DNA of 64,000 nt from Pedobacter steynii (GTDB lineage Bacteria > Bacteroidota > Bacteroidia > Sphingobacteriales > Sphingobacteriaceae), in assembly GCF_001721645.1 (NCBI RefSeq), contig NZ_CP017141.1, positions 5,022,001 through 5,086,000 of the forward strand, written 5' to 3'. A program made the position numbers and the translations under genes. A model generated the notes under the pieces. That model saw only the letters and a program-made list of their open reading frames with translations. It made no database searches and was not told where the DNA came from. This document shows positions 15,933 through 24,906 of the stretch, in pieces. Within the stretch, counting starts at the first letter, position 1. The number at the start of each line of letters is the position of its first letter.

Positions 15933-17186
15933 ATGACCAATAAAGCGGTGTTGAATCCCCTGATTATTATAGGGATATTGTTTTTTGTTTTTGGCTTTGT
16001 AACCTGGCTGAGTGCAGTTTTGATCCCTTATTTGCAACTTGCCTGCGAACTGAACAATTTTCAGTCCTACCTGGTCGCTTTTGCCTTTTATATCTCTTAT
16101 TTTCTGATGGGTATCCCTTCAGGCTGGCTGTTGAAGCGTACCGGTTTTAAAAATGGGCTGTCGGCGGGCCTGATACTGGTTGCTGTTGGTTCTTTATTAT
16201 TTGTTCCGGCAGCAGTGAACAGATTTTACCCGCTCTTTTTACTGGGTTTGTTCGTACAGGGGGCAGGTCTTACTGTTTTGCAAACGGCATCAAACCCTTA
16301 TGTCACTATACTTGGGCCAAAAGAAAGTGCCGCCCGGAGAATCAGTTTTATGGGAATCTGCAATGGCATTGCCGGAGCTTTGGCACCGGTTATACTTGGT
16401 GCAGCTATTTTAAATGATGCCGATGCGGTAAAGAATAAACTAGGCTTGCTGAACTCTTCTCAAAAGATAATAGAATTGAATGCACTGGCAGCTAAAGTGA
16501 TTGTGCCTTACCTGATCATTACTGGCATATTGATAATCCTGGCTATTGTGATTCGTTTTTCTGCGCTCCCGGAAGTTAAGGAAGAGAATCTGGATGAAGA
16601 AGCGGAACTTTCCGGACAGCAGGCTAAAACTTCCATTTTACAGTTCCCTCATCTGTTGCTTGGTGTGCTGATCTTGTTTTTGTATACCGGTGTTGAGGTC
16701 ATTGCTGGAAACAGCATTATTGGTTATGGTGCATTTCAGGGAATTCCATTGTCTGTTTCAAAGTTTTTTACCTCGTTTACATTGATGAGCATGTTGGCTG
16801 GCTATCTTATCGGAATAGTCTGCATACCGCGGTTCTTTAGCCAGGAAACGGCCTTAAAAAGTTCATCACTACTCGGTATTTTGTTTGCGGTTGCAGCAAT
16901 CTTCAGTACGGGTTTAATTTCCGTGGTATTTGTAGCCTTGCTTGGGCTGGCTAATTCATTGATGTGGCCTTCTATATGGCCATTGGCGATCAGCGGATTG
17001 GGGAGGTTTACAAAAACAGGATCGTCATTGCTGGTGATGGCCATTTCCGGCGCAGCATTGCTCCCCTTGTTATATGGCTATATCACCGATCATATCAATC
17101 CGCAACAGGCATACTGGATCGTGGTTCCCTGTTATGTTACCATAGGATACTACGCCGTTTCCGGTCATAAATTGAGAAAAAAATAA
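15933..17186 (+). CDS. MFS sugar porter of the FucP/NagP (FHS) type
   Basis: A 417-residue inner-membrane protein with about twelve hydrophobic segments. Its start GFVTWLSAVLIPYLQLAC, the AFYISYFLMGIPSGWLLKRTGFK loop and GLTVLQTASNPYVTILGPKES are hallmarks of the fucose:proton symporter subfamily, which also includes GlcNAc transporters (NagP) in proteobacteria and Bacteroidota. In this setting, between hexosaminidases and an amino-sugar kinase, import of GlcNAc or MurNAc is the best inference; fucose or other sugars cannot be excluded. It starts 5 bp after the ceramidase-like gene and is 13 bp ahead of the kinase. Confidence 0.88.
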   Translation: MTNKAVLNPLIIIGILFFVFGFVTWLSAVLIPYLQLACELNNFQSYLVAFAFYISYFLMGIPSGWLLKRTGFKNGLSAGLILVAVGSLLFVPAAVNRFYPLFLLGLFVQGAGLTVLQTASNPYVTILGPKESAARRISFMGICNGIAGALAPVILGAAILNDADAVKNKLGLLNSSQKIIELNALAAKVIVPYLIITGILIILAIVIRFSALPEVKEENLDEEAELSGQQAKTSILQFPHLLLGVLILFLYTGVEVIAGNSIIGYGAFQGIPLSVSKFFTSFTLMSMLAGYLIGIVCIPRFFSQETALKSSSLLGILFAVAAIFSTGLISVVFVALLGLANSLMWPSIWPLAISGLGRFTKTGSSLLVMAISGAALLPLLYGYITDHINPQQAYWIVVPCYVTIGYYAVSGHKLRKK

Positions 17187-17199
17187 TTAATAAAGACTG

Positions 17200-18069
17200 A
17201 TGATTTTAATTGCAGATAGTGGCTCGACTAAAACCGATTGGTGTCTTCTTCATCCTGAAGGGAAAAGGAGTTATTTTGTAACCGAAGGTTATAATCCTCA
17301 TTTTTCTGATGAACAACAGATCATCCAATCCATTAAAAATAACCTTTCGGCTGAAATAGACCCGCTGAGGATTAAAGAGATTTATTTTTACGGTGCCGGT
17401 TGTCAGGATGACAAAATTGGACTGATGCAAGGCACCCTCCGTTCTATATTTCCTAATTGCCGGCAAGTCACCGCGGAAGTGGACCTTTTAGCTGCAGCAA
17501 GAGGCTTGTTGGGTAATAAACCTGGTTTTGCTGCCATTCTTGGTACCGGCACCAATACCTGTATTTACGACGGAAACAGGATCGTTAACAATATTGACTC
17601 TTTAGGATTTATTCTGGGTGACGAGGGAAGCGGAGCGGCTATTGGGAAAAAAATACTGAGCGACTATGTGCGCAATAAAATGCCTGAATCTGTAAAGCAG
17701 GTGTTTTACCACATTTATCAGCTTAGTCCTGCAGAAATCATAAATCAGATCTACGGGGCGCCAATGGCAAACAGATTTTGTGCAAGTTTTACCAAATTTT
17801 TAAAACATCAGGAAGTTGATCCGGATTATAGCCATCAGTTGGTGAGGACTTCGTTTACCGAGTTTTTTAGTCATCTCGTATCCTGCTATCCTGCATATAA
17901 CAGCTATACGTTTAATTGTATCGGTTCTGTAGGTTATCACTTTAAAGCTATTCTGGAGGAAGTTTTAAATGAATTTGATATGCTGCCAGGCCGGATTTTA
18001 CCTTCGCTCATCACTGAACTTGCCGGATATCACACCGGTCATGAAAATATTTACAGCTCAAACACATAA
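17200..18069 (+). CDS. BadF/BadG/BcrA/BcrD-type amino-sugar kinase (GlcNAc/MurNAc kinase-like)
   Basis: A 289-residue cytoplasmic protein of the sugar kinase/Hsp70/actin fold: phosphate-1 loop ILIADSGSTKTDWCLL at the start, connecting motif AAILGTGTNTCIYDG near 112-126, and GDEGSGAAIGKK near 145-156. This branch of the BadF/BadG/BcrA/BcrD family contains N-acetylglucosamine kinases and MurK, which phosphorylates both MurNAc and GlcNAc. Placed between an MFS porter and GH89, with murQ in the same train, it probably phosphorylates the imported amino sugar; which sugar is not decided by the sequence. Its end is 10 bp before the GH89 start. Confidence 0.85.
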   Translation: MILIADSGSTKTDWCLLHPEGKRSYFVTEGYNPHFSDEQQIIQSIKNNLSAEIDPLRIKEIYFYGAGCQDDKIGLMQGTLRSIFPNCRQVTAEVDLLAAARGLLGNKPGFAAILGTGTNTCIYDGNRIVNNIDSLGFILGDEGSGAAIGKKILSDYVRNKMPESVKQVFYHIYQLSPAEIINQIYGAPMANRFCASFTKFLKHQEVDPDYSHQLVRTSFTEFFSHLVSCYPAYNSYTFNCIGSVGYHFKAILEEVLNEFDMLPGRILPSLITELAGYHTGHENIYSSNT

Positions 18070-18079
18070 AAGAAAATAT

Positions 18080-20317
18080 ATGAAATACACACAAAGATTA
18101 TTAAGTTATAGCCTGGGGATGGTATTGCTATTTACTACAGCCATTTCCAGCGCAAAGGAGGTGGAGCGGAATGCCTCTACGGTCCTAAATAAGGAGGCTA
18201 GCTACGCTTTGATCAAACGTATCCTTCCTAAATTTCACGATCGGTTTTTAATAGAATTTGTAGAGAAGGAAAATGATAAAGATGTTTTTGAACTGGAAAG
18301 TAAAGGACAGAAGATCATATTAAGAGGGAACCATGGGATTTCCGTGGCAAGTGCATTAAACCATTATCTGAAAAACTACGCACATTGCGATATCAGCTGG
18401 AACGGAAATAACCTGAATCTGCTGAATGAGTTACCAGTGGTCCCAGTAAAGGTACATCAGGCTACGCCTTATCAATACAGGCATTATTTCAATTACTGCA
18501 CCTTCAATTATACCGCTGCCTGGTGGGATTGGGAACGCTGGGAGCAGGAAATTGACTTTATGGCTTTGAATGGGATCAATATGCCGCTGGCGATGACAGG
18601 TCAGAATGCCCTTTGGCATAGGGTTTATAAAAGCATGGGTTTTACGGATAAGGATATGGATGCCTTTTTCTCCGGACCGGCATATTTCATGTGGTTCTGG
18701 GCTGGAAACCTGGATGGCTGGGGAGGGCCACTACCACAATCCTGGATGAAAAGTCATGAGGGACTGCAAAAAAAGATTCTTGCCCGTGAACGCGAACTCG
18801 GAATGACACCAATTTTGCCAGCTTTTACTGGTCATGTACCTCCAGCGTTTAAAGACCGGTTTCCGGAGGCTAAACTGCAAAAAACGAATTGGGAAGGAAG
18901 ATTTGCAGATACTTATATTCTTGATCCGAAAGACCCGATGTTCCAGATTATTGGTCGCAAATTTATTGAAGAACAGACAAAAACCTTTGGAACAGACCAT
19001 TTGTATGGTGCTGATACTTTTAATGAGATGTATCCCCCAAGTAATGATGCCTCATATCTGGCTGAGTCCAGTAATGCGGTATACAAATCGATGGCAGCGG
19101 CAGATCCTCAGGCAGTATGGGTAATGCAGGGCTGGACCTTCTGGGATAAAAGAGATTTCTGGAAACCTGAGCAGCTGAAAAGCTATCTGAATGCGGTACC
19201 AACGGAGAAACTGATCATACTGGATCTGTGGAGTGAGGTACAGCCGATATGGGATAAAACCGATGCCTATTACGGGAAGCAGTGGATATGGTGTATGCTT
19301 CACAATTTCGGAGGGAAGATCAACATGTTCGGCCATATGGATAAAATTTCACTGGAGCCTGCCGAAACCCTTCATAATCCTAAAGCAGGGAACATGATTG
19401 GGATCGGGGTGGTTCCAGAAGGAATTGAACAGAATCCAGCTATATATTCACTGATGTTGGATAACGTATGGAGAGATAAAGTAATTGATGCCGATGACTG
19501 GGTTAAAGATTACGTACACCGCAGGTACGGAAAAAAAAATGAAGATGTAGAAAAGGCCTGGAACATATTGCATTATACCGTTTACAATGTGGATGGCGGA
19601 CACGAAAGTATCGTTACCGGCAGACCAACTTTCAAAAAGAGCACCGACTGGACGGATACTGAAACGTCTTATCAGCTAATTGATCTGATCCCTGCATGGG
19701 ATCACCTGATTAAGGCCTCGGGTAACTTTAAAAATGTCGATGGGTTTCAGTACGATCTGGTTGATTTAAGCAGACAGATCATGGCTGATTATGCAAGTAT
19801 CCTGCAACAGGAGATCGCTGTGGCCTATAAAAATAAAAATCTCAAATCGTTTCAATTAAATAGCAACAGGTTTCTGGAGTTGATCAGAGATATGGACAAG
19901 CTGCTTGCTACCAGGAAAGACTTCTTGTTGGGTAAGTGGTTAAACGATGCGAAAAGATGGGGCACGAATGATGCAGAGCGGTCGCTTTATGAAAAAAATG
20001 CGAGGAACCTGATTACACTTTGGGGAGATAAGGATGCCTCTTTGCATGAGTATGCTAATAAACAATGGTCGGGCTTGTTAACCGGTTTTTATTTGCCAAG
20101 GTGGCAGCAGTTTTTTAAAGATGTAACCACAAAAATGAGCCGCAAACAGAAGTTCAGTCAGGAAGCTTTTGATGAGAAGATCAAAGCATGGGAGTGGGGA
20201 TGGGTGAATGGCCGGGAGTTATATCGCGAAGAACCGCAGGGAGATCCGGTGATTGTTTCCAAAATGATGCATCAGAAATATGCCGGGGCAATTAAAGAAG
20301 CCGGCAAAAAACAATAA
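18080..20317 (+). CDS. GH89 alpha-N-acetylglucosaminidase
   Basis: A 745-residue secreted enzyme that hydrolyses terminal alpha-linked GlcNAc, the family of human NAGLU. Present in order are the N-terminal domain, YRHYFNYCTFNYTAAWWDWE, INMPLAMTGQNALWHRVY, GWGGPLPQSW, the acid/base glutamate in GADTFNEMYPP (E316), MQGWTF, the second catalytic glutamate in LDLWSEVQPIW (E386), and WCMLHNFGGKINMFG. The C-terminal all-helical domain is complete. Length matches the family. I chose the ATG at 18080, where the signal peptide (MKYTQRLLSYSLGMVLLF) begins; an earlier in-frame ATG lies inside the kinase gene. Known substrates of the family include heparan-sulfate ends and GlcNAc-alpha-1,4-Gal caps of mucins. 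Confidence 0.95.
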   Translation: MKYTQRLLSYSLGMVLLFTTAISSAKEVERNASTVLNKEASYALIKRILPKFHDRFLIEFVEKENDKDVFELESKGQKIILRGNHGISVASALNHYLKNYAHCDISWNGNNLNLLNELPVVPVKVHQATPYQYRHYFNYCTFNYTAAWWDWERWEQEIDFMALNGINMPLAMTGQNALWHRVYKSMGFTDKDMDAFFSGPAYFMWFWAGNLDGWGGPLPQSWMKSHEGLQKKILARERELGMTPILPAFTGHVPPAFKDRFPEAKLQKTNWEGRFADTYILDPKDPMFQIIGRKFIEEQTKTFGTDHLYGADTFNEMYPPSNDASYLAESSNAVYKSMAAADPQAVWVMQGWTFWDKRDFWKPEQLKSYLNAVPTEKLIILDLWSEVQPIWDKTDAYYGKQWIWCMLHNFGGKINMFGHMDKISLEPAETLHNPKAGNMIGIGVVPEGIEQNPAIYSLMLDNVWRDKVIDADDWVKDYVHRRYGKKNEDVEKAWNILHYTVYNVDGGHESIVTGRPTFKKSTDWTDTETSYQLIDLIPAWDHLIKASGNFKNVDGFQYDLVDLSRQIMADYASILQQEIAVAYKNKNLKSFQLNSNRFLELIRDMDKLLATRKDFLLGKWLNDAKRWGTNDAERSLYEKNARNLITLWGDKDASLHEYANKQWSGLLTGFYLPRWQQFFKDVTTKMSRKQKFSQEAFDEKIKAWEWGWVNGRELYREEPQGDPVIVSKMMHQKYAGAIKEAGKKQ

Positions 20318-20370
20318 GCAGAAGTTTGAGGCTAACCATTTTATTTGCAGTATATTAATGGATTTTTAGA

Positions 20371-21456
20371 ATGAGAATGATCAATACTAAAGAGCGCAGC
20401 AACAGCAGGCTTATTGCCTGCTGCCTGGTATTTTTTTCAATTTATAGTTTTAGCGTTTGCCTGGCGCAGGTGAAAAAGAACCTGGTGGAATTTACAAATC
20501 CTATTGGAAAGGGGGCGGATCCCTGGGTGATCCGGCATAATGGTTATTATTATGTTTGCCAAAGTAACGGAGATATCAATAGTAAGGGTATTTCTATCAG
20601 GAAGTCTGATAAACTGAGCCAGTTGGGAAAGCCGGTAACCGTTTGGAATGCACCAGATGAAGGTTGGAACAGCAGTCAGATCTGGGCGCCGGAGTTACAT
20701 TATTTTAATAAAAAATGGTATATCTATTATGCAGCCGGGAAAGCGGGCCCTCCCTATATTCACCAGCGATCTGGCGTTCTTGAATCTGTTACCGACGACC
20801 CGCAAGGGGAATATGTAGACAAAGGCATTTTAAATACAGGAACTGATACAGTAAATGAAACCGGCACGATCTGGGCTATAGATGTGAATGTTGGGTACAT
20901 TGGTGGAAAGCTGTATGCCGTATGGTCCGGATGGGAGCAGAATGCTACAACCGATAAAACATCCCAGCATCTCTATATCGCCGAGATGAGTAATCCATGG
21001 ACGATCAGCTCAGCTCGTGTAAAAATATCAAGTCCTGATCAACCATGGGAGCAGGGCGGTCCACTGGATTTGAATGAGGGCCCTCAGTTTTTAATGAGAG
21101 AGGGAAAGGTTTTCATTATTTATTCGACGCGTGAATCTTGGACTCCGGAATACCGGTTGGCCCAATTAAAGCTAAAAGATCCTTCTAAAACGCCTCTTGA
21201 CGCCGGAAATTGGGAAAAGAGCGGTCCGGTGTTTCAAGGTACAGCCAAGGTGCTAGGCACCGGGCACGCCAGTTTCACCCAGTCGCCAGACGGTAAAGAG
21301 TGGTGGATATTTTATCATACCAAAAAAAGCAAAACTCCGGGTTGGGACAGGGATTTACGTTTACAGAAGTTTAACTGGAGGGCCGATGGAAGTCCTGATT
21401 TTGGTTTGCCTATTCCCGCAGGGATTTTAATACCAGTTCCCTCAGGAGAGTATTAG
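20371..21456 (+). CDS. GH43-family arabinofuranosidase/xylosidase-like enzyme
   Basis: A 361-residue secreted enzyme (hydrophobic stretch RLIACCLVFFSIYSFSVCLAQ, cut after AQ) with the GH43 five-bladed propeller. The three acidic residues appear in KGADPWVIRHNGYYYV (base), WAIDVNVGYI (middle aspartate) and LNEGPQFLMREGKVF (acid glutamate). The WAPELHYFNKKWYIYYAAG segment and GTGHASFTQSPDGKEWWIFYH ending are typical of subfamilies with alpha-L-arabinofuranosidase activity, which is the likely but unproven role. It differs clearly from the first GH43-like gene at 10361. It lies 53 bp after GH89. Confidence 0.88.
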   Translation: MRMINTKERSNSRLIACCLVFFSIYSFSVCLAQVKKNLVEFTNPIGKGADPWVIRHNGYYYVCQSNGDINSKGISIRKSDKLSQLGKPVTVWNAPDEGWNSSQIWAPELHYFNKKWYIYYAAGKAGPPYIHQRSGVLESVTDDPQGEYVDKGILNTGTDTVNETGTIWAIDVNVGYIGGKLYAVWSGWEQNATTDKTSQHLYIAEMSNPWTISSARVKISSPDQPWEQGGPLDLNEGPQFLMREGKVFIIYSTRESWTPEYRLAQLKLKDPSKTPLDAGNWEKSGPVFQGTAKVLGTGHASFTQSPDGKEWWIFYHTKKSKTPGWDRDLRLQKFNWRADGSPDFGLPIPAGILIPVPSGEY

Positions 21457-21486
21457 CAGTAACTTTAACATTTGATCATCATAGAA

Positions 21487-23568
21487 ATGAACATCAAGAA
21501 GATTTTAATATTTCTTTTAGTCCTTATTACAGGCGTTGGAAAGAGTGCCGGACAGCAATCCAAAAAAAGGGAAGTTCAAAGTGCGAAATGGACAATTGAA
21601 AAGGTCAATGCCTGGTATAAGCAGCAGCAATGGATAGTTGGGGCCAATTTCCTTCCCAGTACCGCTATTAATCAGCTGGAAATGTGGCAGGCAGAATCAT
21701 TTGATCCTCAGACGATAGAGCGGGAGCTGGGATGGGCCGCAAAAATTGGCTTAAATACCATGAGGGTGTATCTACATAGTGTGGCATGGAAGCAGGATCC
21801 TGATGGGCTAAAAAAGCGTATGGATCAGTATCTGGGGATTGCTGATCAACATGGTATAAAAACAATATTTGTTTTTTTTGACGATTGCTGGAATAAAGAA
21901 GCAAAACCGGGTAAACAAGCTGCGCCTAAACCGGGGATCCACAATTCAGGTTGGGTACAGGATCCCGGGCAGCCTGGGTCTGGTGATCCTAAAAATTTTC
22001 CGGATCTTGAAAAGTATGTGAAAGATGTGCTGGGCCATTTTGGTAAAGATAAACGCATATTACTATGGGATCTTTATAATGAACCGGGCAATTCTGATAA
22101 AGGAAATGAGTCACTTCCCCTTTTAAAGAAAGTGTTTTCCTGGGCCAGATCATCAGGTCCGGAACAGCCGATCACTTCCGGGATTTGGAAGTGGGATCTG
22201 GAAGAGCTGAATGCTTTCCAGATCCAAAATTCTGATGTGATTACCTATCATGACTACGAAGAACCGGAATGGCATCTTAGGGTTATACAAATGCTAAAAA
22301 CCCATGGGCGTCCTTTGATCTGTACGGAATATATGGCAAGAACCCGAAATAGCCGGTTTTCGAATACTTTACCGATGTTAAAGAAGGAAAATATCGGCGC
22401 CATCAATTGGGGGTTGGTTGCGGGAAAATCAAATACGATTTATGCATGGGATACTCCATTGCCACAGGGCAATCAGCCGGTAGAGTGGTTTCATGATGTT
22501 TTTAAGAATGATGGAACTCCGTATCGTCAGGATGAAACTGACTTAATCAGAAATTTAACAAATCGTGATGGCGGCAAGCAAACTAAAACTTATACCATTA
22601 GAAATAATGGTATGGAAGCCCGGTTTTCTGATTGCGGGGCGCGTCTGATGAGTTTATTGGTGCCCGGGAAAAATGGAAAACAAGTGGATGTGGTAATGGG
22701 ATTTGATGATCCCGCGGCTTATAATAGTTCCACAGAGCCTTATTTCGGCGCTACCATTGGCCGGTATGGAAACCGAATCGCCAGGGGGAAGTTCTCTTTG
22801 GAAGGAAAACAGTATCAACTTACCATCAACAATGGTTTGAATACACTTCATGGGGGAATTACCGGTTTTCAGTATAAGGACTGGACTTTGGTAAAACCTG
22901 CGGATTCAGTTTTAATCTGTACACTCTTGTCGCCTGATGGGGATAATGGTTTTCCGGGAAATTTATCGGTAACCGTAGTTTATACGCTGACACATAAGCA
23001 TGAATTACAAATCCAGTATACTGCGGTTTGTGACCAGCCTACAGTAGTGAATTTAACGAACCATGCTTTTTTTAATTTAAATGGGAAAGGTAGCATATTG
23101 AACCATTGGATGACCATCAATGCTGATAAATATACTCCGGTTGATAGCGGTCTTATTCCGACGGGTAAGTTGGTTGATGTCAGGGGAACTCCCTTTGATT
23201 TTCGCAGCATGAAAACTATCGGCTCGCGGATTGACATGCAGGATGAACAGTTGCGTTTTGGAAAGGGCTATGATCATAACTTCGTTTTGAATAAAAACAA
23301 GGGCGCTGTTGCTGAGGTTTATGGTGATTTGTCGCATATTGTGATGAAAATTTACACTTCAGAGCCAGGGCTGCAATTTTACTCAGGAAATTTTATGGAA
23401 GGAAAAAATAAGCTGCGTACAGGACCCGATCATTTCAGGACAGCCTTTGCGTTGGAAACCCAGCATTTTCCAGATAGCCCGAATCAGCCCTCATTTCCTT
23501 CTACGTTATTAAGGCCATCTGAAACTTATAAGAGCAGTACAACTTATTCTTTTTCAGTAAGAAGGTAA
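21487..23568 (+). CDS. Secreted fusion of a GH-A-clan glycoside hydrolase and an aldose 1-epimerase
   Basis: The 693-residue protein has two catalytic modules after a signal peptide (MNIKKILIFLLVLITGVGKSAGQ). Residues of about 40-350 form a (beta/alpha)8 hydrolase of GH-A clan type: GLNTMRVYLHS, the acid/base in LLWDLYNEPG (E199), TYHDYEEPEW, and the nucleophile in LICTEYMART (E281). The exact GH family is not certain; it resembles GH5-like Bacteroidota enzymes. Residues of about 370-690 form a complete galactose mutarotase: GRYGNRIARGKF, NTLHGG, VNLTNHAFFNLNG (catalytic histidine) and GKGYDHNFVL. I preferred the ATG at 21487 over a TTG five codons earlier. It is the last gene of the locus. 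Confidence 0.85.
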   Translation: MNIKKILIFLLVLITGVGKSAGQQSKKREVQSAKWTIEKVNAWYKQQQWIVGANFLPSTAINQLEMWQAESFDPQTIERELGWAAKIGLNTMRVYLHSVAWKQDPDGLKKRMDQYLGIADQHGIKTIFVFFDDCWNKEAKPGKQAAPKPGIHNSGWVQDPGQPGSGDPKNFPDLEKYVKDVLGHFGKDKRILLWDLYNEPGNSDKGNESLPLLKKVFSWARSSGPEQPITSGIWKWDLEELNAFQIQNSDVITYHDYEEPEWHLRVIQMLKTHGRPLICTEYMARTRNSRFSNTLPMLKKENIGAINWGLVAGKSNTIYAWDTPLPQGNQPVEWFHDVFKNDGTPYRQDETDLIRNLTNRDGGKQTKTYTIRNNGMEARFSDCGARLMSLLVPGKNGKQVDVVMGFDDPAAYNSSTEPYFGATIGRYGNRIARGKFSLEGKQYQLTINNGLNTLHGGITGFQYKDWTLVKPADSVLICTLLSPDGDNGFPGNLSVTVVYTLTHKHELQIQYTAVCDQPTVVNLTNHAFFNLNGKGSILNHWMTINADKYTPVDSGLIPTGKLVDVRGTPFDFRSMKTIGSRIDMQDEQLRFGKGYDHNFVLNKNKGAVAEVYGDLSHIVMKIYTSEPGLQFYSGNFMEGKNKLRTGPDHFRTAFALETQHFPDSPNQPSFPSTLLRPSETYKSSTTYSFSVRR

Positions 23569-23690
23569 ATTTTCAGGTTAGTCGTTGTGCCTTAAGCATG
23601 AACTGATGCCATCCGCTTTACATTTGCAGCATGTTGACCATAACCGTAGTTAAAAGAAAAGAAGAATAATAGAAGGAGTTTTTTATTGCG

Positions 23691-24644
23691 TTAATTTTCA
23701 ACCAACATCTTGTACCTTTTTGTATCCTCAAACCAGTTTAGATAACCACTAATCCATAAACCCTGACCTTCCAGAAATTTTTTAACTACCGGTGTATATA
23801 CACCAAAATCCGGGATGTCATGATATAGCGCCATAAAATCCTCTACACGTGAGTTATACATTTGCACTGCTTCATCAAAAGCATCTTCCATTGAGCATTT
23901 CCATTCATTTTGAATCACGAGAACCAGATTCAGGCCTTCGTCATCCTGCATTTCCTTTTCTAAGGAAATCAGATCATTACTCCATGCAAATAAGTCTCCT
24001 CCCAGGATTCTGGCTTGCTGAACAAAGGGATGAACGACAATATAATCAGGCAAAATACCGGTTACCAGCTCTATTTTATCGTTTACAGTGGCCATGGCTA
24101 CATTCTTTCTGCGGATTGGGATATACTCCTTAATGGAAGGATAATTAATGTCTTTGCGGTAACTGATGGAGGAATCTATTTCTATGCCTTCAAGATATTG
24201 AGATACATCGTATATATATCTTTTCATCCACTCTTCTGTGGCAATAGCCTCGAATTCCCTCATAAAGATTGAAAACTGATGAATAATCGGATTTTCTTCC
24301 GGTCCGGGTATTGTACCCCTTGCTACCTCCATCATACGGTGGGTCACCTTTGACAATTCATCTGCCTGGAAGGGGGCATAATAATCATCCTGTGCAATTC
24401 CCCAAAGCAGCGCTCTGGTAAACGAGGTTAATAAAGGAAGGGGAGCGTCCGGCCAGGAATGTGCAGCCCAGGAAGCGCCGTCAAGTTTTTTCATCATTTT
24501 GATAAAAGGCTGGGGCAGCGTACTGTATTCTTCATCGATCCATTTCTCGCTCTTTTCTCTGAGTAAGGCTTTGTGTGGGCTTACCCGTGGTGGGAATGGA
24601 TTAAAAAGTATAGTTTTAAGATCTTGTACGGTTATTTTTTTCAT
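23691..24644 (-). CDS. Class I terpene synthase (terpene cyclase)
   Basis: A 317-residue protein of the bacterial terpene-cyclase family, which ionises a prenyl diphosphate and cyclises the cation. The N-terminal FNPFPPRVSPH is typical. The aspartate-rich motif is the reduced form QDDYYAPF (D86-D87) with acidic residues at 94-95. The NSE metal triad is intact as NDLISLEKE (N223, S227, E231). The diphosphate-sensor arginine (178 or 179) lies about 46 residues before it, and the closing RY pair is R310-Y311. I used the ATG at 24644, 15 residues ahead of the PFPP motif; an earlier in-frame start at 24734 would add 30 residues without family character. Product and substrate chain length are unknown. 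No prenyl-transferase gene is adjacent. Confidence 0.9.
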   Translation of the reverse strand: MKKITVQDLKTILFNPFPPRVSPHKALLREKSEKWIDEEYSTLPQPFIKMMKKLDGASWAAHSWPDAPLPLLTSFTRALLWGIAQDDYYAPFQADELSKVTHRMMEVARGTIPGPEENPIIHQFSIFMREFEAIATEEWMKRYIYDVSQYLEGIEIDSSISYRKDINYPSIKEYIPIRRKNVAMATVNDKIELVTGILPDYIVVHPFVQQARILGGDLFAWSNDLISLEKEMQDDEGLNLVLVIQNEWKCSMEDAFDEAVQMYNSRVEDFMALYHDIPDFGVYTPVVKKFLEGQGLWISGYLNWFEDTKRYKMLVEN

Positions 24645-24850
24645 TGGTGACTGCGTATAATTTAAGAATATTTTTCCGGCTGATTGGAGGTCTACCGCCT
24701 TGCAGACATTGCTATCCAAAGATAATGGAATCATGCAGATTTACTAATCAGCATTCTTCTTGTTTAAGAGGTTATCATATTTACTCAGATTTTCAGGATG
24801 AAATAAGTAAGTCTGTTATTGGGTATTTATTGATAATAAAATATTAATTA

Positions 24851-24880
24851 TTGTTTTTCAATAAATATATATTATATTAG
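24851..24880 (+). promoter_or_regulatory. Probable promoter of the DUF2975/XRE pair
   Basis: TTG at 24851-24853 and TATATTAG at 24873-24880 are separated by 19 bp; the -7 element matches TAnnTTTG at seven of eight positions. The rest of the 262-bp gap between the terpene synthase and the membrane gene is AT-rich, and I see nothing else in it. Confidence 0.45.
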
Positions 24881-24906
24881 CATTGTCATTTAATAAAATA
24901 ATAACT

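Noticed and set aside
17969..18079. In-frame upstream extension of the GH89 gene overlapping the kinase gene
   Set aside because: The signal peptide starts at 18080 and the upstream part only re-reads kinase codons in another frame.
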